A DNA stretch of 64,000 nucleotides from Thermothelomyces thermophilus ATCC 42464. Taxonomy: Eukaryota; Ascomycota; Sordariomycetes; Sordariales; Chaetomiaceae. The notes under the pieces are model-generated. The model made no database searches. It was not told the origin of the DNA and saw nothing but the letters and a program-made list of their open reading frames with translations. Both the position numbers and the translations under genes were made by a program. Numbering within the stretch: the stretch's first letter is position 1; each line of letters starts with the position of its first letter. Of this stretch, positions 22,568 to 35,010 are shown one piece after another. Location: positions 4,092,001 to 4,156,000 of the forward strand of contig NC_016473.1 in the NCBI RefSeq assembly GCF_000226095.1, in the 5' to 3' direction.

Positions 22568-24681
22568 ATGCCAACGCTCTACTCCAACCTGCCGCCTGCA
22601 GGGCGCGATTCCCTCGAGCTCGCCTCGCTCGCCAGCTCCGACCAGGGTTCCACCGCCAGCGACGGCGACGTCTCCTCGCGGCCGAGCATATCCTCCTCGA
22701 GGCGCGCCTCCCTCGAGCGCGACGATCCCCTCGACGCCGACAACCCCGCCGCCGCCTACGGCCACGACGACCATGACGGCGACGCGGCGACCCACGGCCG
22801 CGGCCGGCCCGCGCACCACCCCCGCTCCTTCTCCGTCTCGTCCACCTTCGACTTCGCCGCCAACCTCTTCCCGCTCTCGAGCACCGCCGGCGTCGCGGGG
22901 GCCGGCGGGTACGCCCCGCTCGGCCCGTCCGGACCCTCTGGGGCGGGGGGCTACTATGCCGGGGTGCTGGGCCGCAGCAGGGGCCTTGGGGGTGGTGCCG
23001 GGGCCGGGGGCGCCGGCGGTCTCGGCGGGTCGCTGGAGAAGCACAAGACGCTGACGTACCTGAACGGGCTGTCGCTGATTGTGGGGCTGATCATCGGGTC
23101 CGGCATCTTCTCGTCGCCGAGCCAGGTCAACTCGCACGCCGGGTCGCCCGGCGCCGCCCTGATTGTCTGGCTGGTGGCGGGCATCCTGGCCTGGACGGGG
23201 GCGGCGAGCTACGCGGAGCTCGGCGGCGCGATCCCGCTCAACGGCGGGCCGCAGGTGTACCTGTCCAAGATCTTTGGCGAGCTGGCCGGGTTCCTGTTCA
23301 CCTGGGTGGCCGCGCTGGTGCTCAAGCCCGGCAGCGCCGCCATCATCGCCATCATCATGGGCGAGTACCTGGTGCGAGCCGTGATCGGGGCCGAGGCGGA
23401 GACGGTAAACGTCTGGGTCAACAAGTCGGTCGCTCTGGTCGGCTTGGCCCTGGTCACCTTTCTGAACTGCGTCTCGACGCGGCTGGGGACGCGCCTGAAC
23501 GACATGCTCATGTTTCTAAAGTTTGTTGCATTGCTCGGCGTTACGGTTATCGGCATTGTGGTGGCTGCGACCGGCTTCTCGTCCTCGGGGCAGGCGAACA
23601 GGGATTGGAAGGACCACCCGTGGTTCGAGGGCACCAAGATGGATGCGTCGGCGTGGGCCGTGGCGTTGTATGCGGGTCTGTGGGCGTTTGACGGGTGGGA
23701 TAACGTGAGTTTGTACACCCTCCCCCCTTCCCCCCCCCCTCTCTTCCACATACACACTCTCTCCAAGCCCCTATCACCTCTCGTGTTCAAAACGAAAACT
23801 AACGAGATTGGACTGAATAAAAGACAAATTACGTAGTAGGCGAGTTCCGCAACCCTAGCCGGGACCTGCCGCGGGTCATCCACACGGCCATGCCGCTGGT
23901 GATCACGAGCTATCTCCTGGCCAACATCGCCTACTTCCTCGTCCTCCCGCTCGACACCATCAACTCGACCAACACGGTGGCCGTCATGTTCGGGGCCAAG
24001 GTGTTCGGCCCCGCCGGCGCGCTGATCCTCGCCCTGATCGTGTCCGCCTCGTGCCTGGGCGCGCTCAACAGCTCCACCTTCACCAGCAGCCGGCTCGTCT
24101 ACGTCGCCGGCAAGGAGGGCTACATCCCGTCCCTCTTCGGCCGCCTCGGCGCCGGCACGGGCGTCCCCGCCGGTCCGGAGCTCTCGGCCGGCCCGCGGAC
24201 GGCGCGGTCCCGGCTCGCCAGCAGGCTGGTCGCCCTCGTCGGGGACGAGGACACGGGCCTGTTCTTCACGCCGATCCCGGCCCTGATCCTCAACGCGCTG
24301 CTCACGACCGCCTACATCGCCGTGGGCGAGTTCGGCACGCTCGTCACCTTCTACGGCGTCGCCGGGTACACCTTCTACTTCTTGACCGTCCTGGGCCTGA
24401 TCGTCCTGCGCGTCCGCGAGCCCAACCTGGAGCGCCCCTACCGCACCTGGATCACCACCCCCATCATCTTCTGCTGCGTCAGCCTGTTCCTGCTGAGCAG
24501 GGCCGTCTTCTCGCAGCCGCTGCAGACCCTGATCGTGGTGGGGTTCGTCGTCGCCGGCGTGCCCGTGTATTACTGGAGGGTACGGGGCCGAGGGCGGGGG
24601 CGGGGGCGAGTGGGGAAGAGGGAGCTCGGCGGGAGGGAAGAAGGGAGGAGGCCGTGGTGGAAGTTTTGGCAAAGGAGGTAG
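22568..24681 (+). CDS. Amino-acid permease, LAT-like APC family
   Basis: This is a membrane amino-acid transporter of the APC superfamily. Exons are 22568-23704 and 23824-24681, with a 119-bp GTGAGT intron that has a GACTGAA branch region. The product is 664 residues. About 155 cytosolic Ser/Gly/Ala-rich residues precede the first helix, YLNGLSLIVGLIIGSGIF, whose GSGIF is the substrate-binding turn of LAT-type carriers. Later helices include AALIVWLVAGILAW and AIIAIIMGEYLV. The exon join restores the family sequence WDNTNYVVGEFRNPSRDLPR. The C-terminal helices are LVTFYGVAGYTFYFLTVLGL and LIVVGFVVAGVPVYYW, then a basic tail. A methionine-permease (Mup1-like) role is possible; the substrate cannot be read from sequence. 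Confidence 0.88.
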
Positions 24682-25406
24682 TAGCCGGACGCCCGGCGGC
24701 GGCGGCGGCGGGCAGCTCTGAATCTTGTTTCAGTCGATGGTCTTGGGCATCGGGCTCATCGGGATGAGAAAAGGCCGTTGCCTCGATATCCATACCTATA
24801 TATATATACACACATAATGGCTCATGTTGGTCCTGTCGCGGGTTTGGCGTGGGAAACAGGATAAAAAGGGTGGGAAAGACCAGGGGGGCAAGCATACTGC
24901 ACATCTTTCCCGTGCGACTCCGTTTTCGGACGCATGGTTATAAACACATAGATGCATACGGCATCGACATATACCCAACTAACTAATAATATTCATGGCC
25001 CGCGACCGCGAGCGGGTTGAGCATGAGGAGCATGACACTTGAATTGTCGGGTATGAAACTTTCAGTTCAGATCAGGCACGTGGGAATCGACGAAGAATCA
25101 TGAGCATTCCCAGAGTTTAAGGACCTGTAAATGCAATGAGAAGAGAATAAGAAAAAAAAATTCTGACATTCATGACGCATAAGTACTATGATAGACATAA
25201 CCCAGTTCTTTCTTCCGGCCATCTCAGAGGAGAAAAGGGTGGGCCAACACGCTTGACTCGACAAGAGGTATATATATTTCTCCAGACTTGTTGGCTTCGT
25301 AGCTTGCCCTCGTGGCCAACCATTAATCTTCTCTCTTTCCTCCTCCAGAGTCGTACTGCAGTGTGTTTGTTTTCTTTGAGACTGAGTTCCATTTTGGCAT
25401 TATATT
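24682..25406. other. Convergent 3' spacer between permease and formate dehydrogenase
   Basis: No gene is recognised in these 725 bp. A TATATATA tract occurs near 24798-24810. The region probably holds both 3' untranslated regions. Confidence 0.55.
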
Positions 25407-27400
25407 TTAAGAAGTGCTGACTTCCCGCTGGCCGTACGACCTGGTGGCGTACTGGCCATTGTGGACGATGAGGTCCTCCGGGCGGTAGTCGAACCTGCCC
25501 GAGAGGTAGCTCTCCAAGATGCGCTTGACGCCGTCGGCGTAGCGCTTCTGGGCGTCAAGGGAAGTGCCGGACATGTGGGGCACCATGGCGTTGCCGCCGC
25601 CGAAGGGGTTCTTTGCGGTGCGGAGGGGGTGGTCCGCCGGGGCGGGCTGGGGGAACCAGACGTCGCCGCCGTAGCCGCGCAGGTGGCCGGTGCGGAGGGC
25701 CTCGGCGACGTCCTCCTTGACGACGATGGCGCCGCGGGCCGTGTTGACGAGCCAGGAGCCGGGCTTCATCTTGGCGATCAGGTCCTTGTTGAAGAGGCCG
25801 CGCGTCTTCTCGTGCAGGGGGCAGTTGATGGTGACGACATCGCACTGGCCCAGCATCTCCTCGAGGTCGAGCACGCGGCGGCAGCCGATCTCCTTCTCTT
25901 TCTCTGGCGAGAGGGGCTGGTAGTCGTAGTAGAGCAGCTCCTTGCAGTCAAAGGCCTTGAGGCGGCGCAGGACGCGCTCGCCGATGCGGCCGACGGCGAC
26001 GGTGCCGACCACCTTGCCCTCGAGGTCGAACTCGTTCTTGGCCGCCTCGGCGACGTCCCAGCGGCCGGCCTCGATCTGCTCATGGGCGGGCACAAAGTTG
26101 CGGACCAACACCAGGATGGTCATGACGACGTGCTCGGCCACCGACACCACGTTGGAGCCCGTCACCTCGGCGACCGTGATGCCGCCGTTGGTCTTGTTGG
26201 CCGCGTCGAGGTCGACATGGTCCGAGCCGATGCCGGCCGTGACTGCGAGCTTGAGCTTCTTGGCCTTGGCCAGACGCTCGGCGGTGAGGTAGCCGGGATG
26301 GAAACTATAGAAAGAAAGCTGTCAGCCTTTTGTTTCTTTTTCATTTTCCTTTCCTTTTTTTTTCATCATTTTTTCCTCTTCTGTTCTTTCTCATAAATAA
26401 TAAATGAAAGAAACAAAATAAAAGAGTAAAAAAAAAAAGGTCAAGCAGGAGGACTCACGGTGTGGTGATGATAATCTCGGCATCAACCAGCTCGCGGTCA
26501 AAGGTCGAGTTCTCGCCGTCCTTGTCGGAGGTGGTCACGAGGGTGTGGCCCTGGTCCTCGAGCCACTTGCGGAGGCCGAGCTCATTCTCGGTCGTCCCCA
26601 GGAGGCCCGGCACCTGTTGTTTGTCGACAGGTTAGCCAACTTCTTCCCTGTCTTTGTCGGCTTTTCTTTGCAGAGCCTCCTCGGCCCTGCCCGCTCGTTA
26701 TTCCCGTCGGGGTCCGGATGCCGTGCGGGAAGGGATGCCGGTGCGGGATTGCCGCGTTCCGCCCGCCCCCTCCACTCCCTGCCCAACACTACGGGCCGAA
26801 GAAGCTGCCAAGACGGATGCCTCCCGATGCGAACGATGCGAACGGAATGTTACAACGCAAACAGACGTCCCCACTTTCCCGAGCACTCTCCGAGCCCCCC
26901 CAGTCTTGTTTCAGTTTGTGACGCAAACAACCACTCTCTCGCTCTCGTTTTCCTTTTACCCTCTTTCCCTCTTTCTATGTATGGTACCCCGCACTTTCCC
27001 AAACGAAGACACGGTACTCGGTATAGACCAGTCAGTGCAGCGGCGAATGTGGCAACCCCGACGGGAAAACAGAGCGGTGCGCGGGCCTAGGAAGGAAAGG
27101 ACCTAGGGGAGGAATGTCTGTTTTGGTGGGGGGGGCTCTTACCTGTTGGGCGTGCTTGCCGCCGTCGTAGAGAACAGCCAGAACTTTGACCTTTTCGCGT
27201 TGTGTGGTTAGCAAGCGTCTCGTCAGGTGCGTGCCGCCCAGGCCCGCCCGATTTGGCAAGACGTCTGGTGTCTGGGGCACACGGAGGTGTTGGTGATGGA
27301 GAGCAGCAGGCCGCCAGGGACCCGGGCGTGACAAGGAGGGGAGAAGGGAACAGGTGCGGGAAGAGAACAAGAGGGACGCGGGGCGAGCTGTAAGTACCAT
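25407..27400 (-). CDS. NAD-dependent formate dehydrogenase
   Basis: The enzyme oxidises formate to CO2 with reduction of NAD. Exons are 27400-27398 (only the ATG), 27190-27143, 26613-26459 and 26304-25407, with introns of 207, 529 and 154 bp. The product is 367 residues and starts [17 protein letters not shown], as in known fungal enzymes. Motifs are [13 protein letters not shown], the Rossmann loop [13 protein letters not shown] (Ala in place of the usual first Gly), [17 protein letters not shown] and the His of [13 protein letters not shown]. Intron 1 starts with an unusual GTACTT donor but has a good TGCTAAC branch point. It is 69 codons long, open and in frame, so retention would add a basic, presequence-like N terminus (see findings). 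Intron 2 is long for this gene set. The enzyme family is certain; localisation is inferred. Confidence 0.97.
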
Positions 27401-29608
27401 TGTGACCGATAGAAGTTATGCTTCTTGGGTTGTGGATTGGATTCCCCTGGGAAGTTCTTGGAGTAGCTTGCCGTGAGAGAGTTTGTTTGGCCGGACGGGA
27501 AAGGTCGTCTCTTTTATAGCACCACTTCCTGTCTATGAGGCGGGGTTGAAGGGGCGCGACGATGCAGCTTGAGAGTTCGGATGACGTGTGGTTTTTCCAC
27601 AGCGGTGGGGAGCAAACGTCTTGTAAGAAAGCTTAAGATGATATCAAACACCGATAGAGCCGAAGACGACGGGAGCATTCTCGGGGATATTTATGTGTTC
27701 CTGTTGCTCTGCCCACTCCTCCTCCCTCCCCGCCTGCGGACCCGGATACTCGTGCCCGGCGATCCCTCGATCCGAACCAGCCTTGGGACAGGAGGTAGCT
27801 CGGAGAGTGCAACAAAGCCGAAGCCGTTGAATGCCATCTACGGTCAAGGGCCTCGAGGGATGGATGCAAAGGTCCAAGTTTGCTGAGGGAGCCGTGCATG
27901 TACTGTACAAGTGTACGAAAATGGAAAGACTTGCTTATAGTTGGCAGGGAAGCTCGATTCGTGCAATCATTCTCGGCAATCACATCCCAGCCTAACATTG
28001 GTCAATGGCTCGTCCCATTGGCGACCGCATGTCCACCCCCTGCGGGTTGCCATGTGTATGGATTACTGCGTGTGAACGGGAAGTAAGGTATGTTACACAC
28101 AATACGCACCACATGCACAGATCCTTTACGTCGATTGATGACATGTCCAAGTTGGTTAGGGAGAGGGGATGGAGCAGGAGGAGGAGGAGGAGGAGGAGGA
28201 AGAGGAGGAGAGGAGGAGGAGAGGAGGAGGGTAGGACGCGTGATGGAATTGCAGCTCGACTCTCCAATGGCCGTCCTTGGGCGTATGTGGAGGTTGCTTC
28301 GCAGATTGTAGGGCGGCGTTTTGGAGGGGAGGGGTTTAGCCGGAGACGAGACCCCCAGCATTGGAACGGTCCAAGAATGGCGGCTCGACAGCCTGTTGCG
28401 TTCGCCACCGAGAAACACGTTGATGGCAAACATCCGAGCAATCCAACAACGATTCGTGCGGCATCTCGGACTTGTGGCACCTATTGATCGGCCTCGCCCC
28501 TCTCCGATCCCTTCCCCCCCTCCTCATCACACCACTAGAACTTGTTGGTCCTTTCGGTAATTGTACGATGCAGCCCTGGGTGCTTCGTTCCAATAATGGT
28601 CTCTGGTCTACTGCGTACTCGGGAGGACCACAAATGGTTGCACCGGCATCTCGGTGATGGCTCGGCATATGTATGCACTGAGAACCTCGAGGACCCCGCA
28701 GTGTGGGTTCGCGCCCTGGTTCAAAGATCTGGAGCGGGGTAATGGTGCCTCTCGAAGTGCAGGAGCATGGCCCATACAAATCAGGCAATAGTTGAGCCTC
28801 TGGGCAAAGTGTCTGGACGGGGGGAGGGTGCTGTTCCAGATCCCAGATCGCGGTAAAGTCTCAGCTACTCGACCGTTGTGTGAAACCGAACGAAGGCCAA
28901 AACCATCGTAGCCATCGTAGGTGTTGACTTACCTTAAGTTAACCTTAGTTGAATTACCGGTTGGCTTGGTGCACTGTCATCCCAACCTTAACTCTGCAAT
29001 CGCAGGAAAGGTATGGAGTAGGGAAACGACAAATCTGATCGTTTTCCTCATCCAAAACTGACCCCCGGATTCCACTACGGCCAGCCTCCGCCGAGATTGA
29101 TAATGCTGAGCCCACAACAGACGTGAATCAGCAGCTGCTCCATCTCTCCGAAACTCTCCATCAACTTGGTCCACTATCATCAACATCCCGAGCAAGCCCG
29201 AGTCCGAAAACCTGCCCTACCGCATAAGGGTAGCGTAAGTTTCCGTTGACACGTGGGCGCATGCAAACAACGTCTCGGTCCACGGTAGCAGTCTCAAAAG
29301 CAGACAAGAAGAGGAGAAAAGAGGAAAGCAAAAGAAAGGCATGCTCTCATCTCTGAATGTATATGCGTTCTCTCTAATGTGATGCAATGCGTCTCCCCGG
29401 TCTCAACTGTGCAGTACAATCGAACCAACACCAGATAGACCGACTTCGAAAAAGAAGGGCGAAGTGGCCAGGTCGTGTTATGAATCGAACAAAAATCAAG
29501 ATGTTCCCATGTCATCTAGTGGCCCTTACTGCAGCAGGCACCGTCCCTCTACACCGCCGCAACCCCCAAACGGACGCGGCCCCTCTAGTTCCAAATCTGC
29601 CCAGCTAG
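27401..29608. other. 2.2-kb region without a recognised gene
   Basis: This spacer lies between the formate dehydrogenase start and the 3' end of the GHKL-ATPase gene. Overlapping frames of up to about 160 codons occur on both strands (for example 27992-28487), but none shows a domain or plausible intron structure. A (GGA)n purine tract lies at about 28168-28230. The FDH promoter should lie in the first few hundred bases. Confidence 0.5.
28168..28230 (+). repeat. (GGA)n purine repeat
   Basis: About 60 bp of GGA units with occasional GAA and GA interruptions lie in the spacer between FDH and the GHKL-ATPase gene. Confidence 0.9.
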
Positions 29609-32600
29609 TCAAAAGCCAAAGGGCGAGTAAGGCGGCGGCGACTCCTGCACGTCGGGACTTGCCCCATCCGTAGCCGCAGACGGCGGAGCAGCGGCGGCGG
29701 CGGCGGCGACCGCGGGACCAGCCGCGCCCGCCATCCAGCCTGCCGCCTTGGCCATCATCTTGGGAAAGTACTGTTGCACAAACGACTCCCTAGCATCAAA
29801 CCAATGTTAGCTTACTAGCCTCGCAAATAAATAAACAACCAGAACATCCGGCCGCCGCGGCCGCGGCTAACTCACGTGTAATAGCTATGCTCCGACCCGT
29901 GGACGGACACGAGGTTGTGCGCCAGCTCGTGCGCCACCACGACCCACCACCACGTCGTAGCTTCGACCCTGCCCTGCCCGCTCTGCATCCCCTCCCTGCT
30001 GTGCAGCTGCTCCCAGAAGCGCAGGTTGCAAAACACGCTCCCGTTGCTGTTGAACGCGATCGTCTTGCCCCTCTCGTCGTAAAAGATGTGCAGCGCCCGG
30101 TCGCTCAGCCCGTACACGGCCGCCACGTCCCGCAGCAGCGCCTCGAACCGCGCGATCCCGTCCACGTGCGCCGCCACAAACTGGCCCGAGTCGCCCGGGT
30201 GGTCTTTGGACAGGAACACGCGCATGCCACGCGGTGCTTCCGCGGCGAAGGCCATGTTCTGGGCCGGCGTGCTGTCGCAGTACGTCGTCTGTTCCTGCAC
30301 CACGGTCTGGTGAGGCGGCGCAAAGAGCGTCGACGAATCGTGCGCCCGTGTGGCCTTGATCGCGTTGAGGAGGTTTTGCTGGATGGTTGCGGGCGAGGTG
30401 ACACGGTTGCCGTCATCCGTCGGCTTGGTGCCGCTACCGCCACCCCCGGTCGAGCCAGGCGGTGGAGGAGGGAGGAACTTATCGAGCTCCGAATGGGTGG
30501 GTGACGGGGGAGTGTCATCAGACGTATCGAACCCCAAGCGGCGGGTAAGGTTTGTGAATAGGCTGCCGCCTTTCTTCGGCCGCTGCTGCTGTGGCGGCGG
30601 AAGGCCGGCGCTCGTCGAAGGTTCCGGGGAATCGTCGAAACTGCCTGGCATGCGGTCGCGCGCTCGCTGGGGGGTCACGGCATCCTGGGGCGCGTCCTGA
30701 GCCGCCCATTCCTTCTCGCGCTCCTGGATCCTCCTCTGCTCTGCCTCGAGCGCCCTGCGACGTTCTTCCTCCACCAGCCGAGCTTCAGCGGCTTTGGCGC
30801 GCAGGATCCGGTCGACGTTGTACCCGCGCGCTCGCAGCTCCAGCAAGCCAAGCTTCAGGAAAGGCTCGAAGAAGAAGTAAGCGTGCTGATTAGGGCGCTT
30901 CAGCAGGAGTTGACAGATGGCGTGGCCGACTTGGTACATATCTGGCTTCTTCTCCTCGGCGGCGACGTACAGCATCCATCCATTCGCCGTCTGGGAACTG
31001 GCCGCTGACCGTTTCTCCTGGTGGGTCTTGGCGTGACCCTTCAGCGACCGCCGCAGGGCGAGCGACGAGACCGTCGTCACTTGCAGGTTCTTTTCCAGCC
31101 AATGAGTGCCGTGTTTGATGGCATCACGCTTGTCCTTTGAGTACTCATGCAAGAAGAGCTTCGAGCGTTCGAGCACGTGCTTCCGGAGCCACTCGGCGCC
31201 ACTCTGATCTCGCGTCCGCTGTCCTACCGACAGTTCTTCCCGGACTCTACTGCCCAGTGATTCGGAGCCGAGGGCCATGTAAAAGGCCTCCAAGAGATCA
31301 TCCTCCGGGGCACAGAGCAGCGCTTCCTTGAACAGCCGGTAGCTAATGTAATCGTCGAGAATGACAATGCTATCGGCTGTAGCGAGCTGGTAGTGCTTGA
31401 TCGGAGCATCCTCCTCTTCCGCTGCCTCGGGTTCCTTGTTCTTCCCTGACGACAGTTCCCGGGAGCCGAGCAGCCATGGCGATGTCCGCATTTTCCTGAA
31501 AAGCTCTTTGTCCCTCTTGAGAGTCGACATGTCCTCCGCGATCGACCTGAGAAGGTTGAGGTACTTCTCGGGGCTCTGCAGGACACTCAGCAACCGCGCG
31601 GGCTCAGTACAAGCCAGCTGTGCAATCTCATGCTTCGTTGGCTCGATCTTGGCACCGCACTTGAACAGGAAGGTATTTGCGTCACCCCCAAAATCGACAA
31701 AGTCAAAGATGTCCTTGTATGTTGATGAACTTCCCAGGTAACACTGAGTAGGCCGGATGTAGACCAGTTTTGACCTGGCCTTGTCCTCGGACCCTTCTCG
31801 GCTATCCTGTTGCCTCATCACTGGGATGATAGCAGCATCCCTCAACTTCACCAGGCTATTGTGGCCTAGATCTCCCAGCCGGGTAGCAAAGTACTCAAAC
31901 AGCTTGATGGCCATGGTCCGGTCCTGGGGCGGCTTCGCGATAAGTCGCTCCACACAACCTGTAATCGGAGGATCGCGTGCAACGCCAAATTTCGGGGCGT
32001 GTTGGTGCAAATCTCGCCTGAGAATGTCATACCCAAGAACAGCCGCCCTCTCATTCGTGTAGCAGGCAGATGGCTGAACCAACTGTTTCTCCTTGCCTTC
32101 GACCGGAAGGAAGCACTTCTCTGAACTGGACAAGTCAAACCCGGTGTATCCGTTGAGATGATGATTCCCGACAAAGTAGGCCATGGCGTTCGCTCGAAGC
32201 TTGTCATCTGACGACGACATCATGTCCACAAGCTCCGGAACGGTCGGGAACGGACGTAATCCGAGAGCATACAAGAACCGCGCCTCCGGGCTGGTATTCC
32301 TGAAACTGCCTGGAGGGCCCGGCCAGTGTAGGATGGGCAGTCCAAGAGACCGTAACGAGTCTTTGGGCTCGTAGAGCTCCGATACCTTGTATAGCCGGCT
32401 GGTGCCCTTTGTGGGCTCCATTCCCGGGGGCCCAGCTTCAGCTGGACACAACGGCGATTCTCGGAGCTTCTTCATATCGGCCAGAGGAATGTCGTCCTTG
32501 ACGGAAGCGAGATACTTGATCAGCTGCATATGGCTCCATCTCGCATGCGCGCCATCGCCAGCCGCCGGCGAGGGGCTCAATAATCGTGTGAAGATTGTGT

Positions 32601-35010
32601 CGAGATCGACAGTCTTTCTCACGCCCAGCGCTGTCAGAAATTTTTCCTTGAGATTCCCGCAGCCCTCGAGCGTCGGGAGGTCGTCAAAGAGCTTCACGGA
32701 TGGGAAGAACGAGTCCTCAGGCTTCTTCAAGCCTGCCTTGGTGGGCATGATGGTGATATGCTGCACCGCAGAGACGACAGACGCTTTGGAGCTCGAGCTC
32801 AAGTTGTCCCAATTCTTCGAAAGAACCGTCAGGACTTGAAGAGCGAACTTGGCCGACTTGGTCAGGTTCTGCTCGTCGGGGCTCCTAGGGGCAGATTCGA
32901 TCAGGAACCTCAACCAAGGGACCACGCCCAGAGGTTCCCAGCCTAGAGCTTGGAGCTTGTTTTCCGGGATGTTCGCAGTAAAGGCGATGGGGAGTGTAGT
33001 AGGCGGCAATGGGAGACTCGCCGGAATTCTGCTGTTGGGATAGTTCTTGATTGTGCCGAGGGCAATGATATCGCCGGAATCACCACTGTCGGTGATGGTC
33101 GCGACGGCGACGTCCAGCAGCCGCTGGACACTGGGAGGGTCAATGTCTCCATTGTAAGCGCCCTTGGTGATCCACTGGAGGAAGTGGTTGAGCTGGACCT
33201 TGTTCAGCGGTTGGGTATTGAGTTCCTGACAGATATCATCGACGGTGATTTCCTTGATGAGTCCGAAATCGATCAGGCGCAAAATGAATGGGTCGTCCTT
33301 CATCTCCTTGAGCACAACCGGAATCCCGCCGACGAATTTGGCAATTTCATCAGATGATGTGCGAACCTTCTTCGCCGGGAGCACTCCGCGGGAAGAGAAG
33401 ACATCCGCGCTAAAAGTCTTAGATGCTACCCAGAAGGCCTCTTCGATGGTCTGAGAGACCAGTGCACTTGGCGTTGAATCCCGGAAAGTGTACGTCTTCA
33501 GGATGTGCAGGGCTTCGGGGATGCACTTTTGCACAAGATCCGAGGATATGGCCGCTCCCTTCTTTCCGCTGGCCTCGCACATGTTCCTGAGCTTCTTATC
33601 CAGGCACGACATCTCGTCGGTATACGCAAGCCTAGACACGATGCCTGCTGCCCGCAGCATCTCCATGTTCCAGGACCGTACCCAGCGGGCGTTCAGATCT
33701 ATGGCTTCGCGCTCGACTGTGGGAATGACAGATGGCGCCGATATGTGCATCCCAGCACCGGTTGTCTGCGTAGTCGGGAAACCGATGAAAATACGCCCGC
33801 CCGGCTTTTTGCTGGGGAGAACAGAGACAAATACATCAGCGATCTTAGACGCCTGGGTCGACGAGGCCTCCTCCGAGGCGACAGTCTCATCATACGATGA
33901 AGTCAGAATGGAGATCTTGGTCTTCTTCGGAGGAGGCTTCTTGGTCGCCCGCTCCAGTTCGGCAGCAAAAGAGGAGGAGATGCGGGTGGCTATCTGGGCC
34001 GAGACTACGCGAAGAAAAATGACCGACGTCGACTTGGCTGTAAGATCCTCTGCTATTGCGTCCTGAATCGCCCTTTCTTCCTTGGCGGCTTTGGTTCGAG
34101 ATGAGGAATAAGACGAGCCTGAAGTAAGCCTAGAAAAGAAGTTCTTCAGTGAAGGCAATTCAGTATAGGACTCGTTAGATTTCGTCGCTGATGCCGCGAG
34201 CTGCGGCTTCCAGCCAATGACACTCATAAACGTAGCGTCAATCTGTACACTGGTTTGGTCTGCCGAGACGAGTTCCATGAGTCCTTCTTTGGTCCTGGTT
34301 TCCAAGTCTCGCGGAATGCTCAAATTCACAGACGGAGACAGCTTCTTGTGCAGCTCCAGAAGCTTCCAGTCGTCGATCCAAAACTCGACGTTTTGCAACG
34401 CCACAAATGTCGAGCTGGTCGCGAGGAACTGGCTGACGGAGAGCAAGTTTGGAAGCGGCGTGGTAGTATTCCTGTAGTCGAGCACAAAGGTAGTGTCCGG
34501 GCTTCCCTCGCCGGGCGGGAGAGTGACCTTCCTCGTAAATAACGCGTTCCCTTTCCAGTAGAAAGCCATGGCCTCGTCCCCAGAACTGACGAACGGCTCC
34601 TCGCAGTCGGCAAAGACACTGTAGAAGCCAACGCCGAAGGCGCCGATCTTGGTTTCGTCGGGATTACCCTCGGCAATCTTCTTCAGCCTCCTCCAGTCCG
34701 TCTGAGAAAATGGTTGCCCGTTATTCTGGACGACAAGCCGCCGCAGGGTGTGGTGCGAGATGACATGCTTAACAAGTTCGGACTGGTTGGTTGTTGTTGG
34801 GAGCGGAACCTGTGTCGACGGAATCGTTTCCCACTTAATCTTGACCGTTGTAGCCTGCGCATCGGCAGCATTCTGAATGAGCTCTCTAAGGGTTGTCCAT
34901 TCTCCCGAGTATCGTGCGAGAACCTTGTCGATGAGCGCTCGGGTGTCGACCGTAACCGCCTCCTCGTCCTCACCGCTCAGGGCGGCAGCGCGAAGGCGCG
35001 CATAATCCAT
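29609..35010 (-). CDS. Sacsin-like GHKL ATPase with C-terminal HExxH zincin motif
   Basis: I recognise this as a large fungal family of unknown function (the DUF3684 group) with a sacsin/Hsp90-like ATPase head. Exons are 35010-29876 and 29789-29609 (86-bp GTGAGT intron), giving 1771 residues. An in-frame ATG at 35256 exists, but MDYARLRAAALSG at 35010 is the family-like start. The N-terminal nucleotide pocket shows LRELIQNAADAQAT (N box), a degenerate QNNGQPF in place of DNGxG, and GAFGVGFYSVF (G2 box). A long middle region has no clear domain. It is followed by a helical, charged stretch (RLVEEERRRALEAEQRR) and a Pro-rich linker. Near residue 1694 lies HELAHNLVSVHGSEH, with HExxH plus a third His six residues on, as in zinc peptidases but without the metzincin Gly. 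Exon 2 adds ESFVQQYFPKMM and a low-complexity tail. Confidence 0.85.

Noticed and set aside
23209-24672. 487-codon minus-strand open frame
   Set aside because: Antisense to the amino-acid permease and crosses its intron. Composition is that of a shadow.
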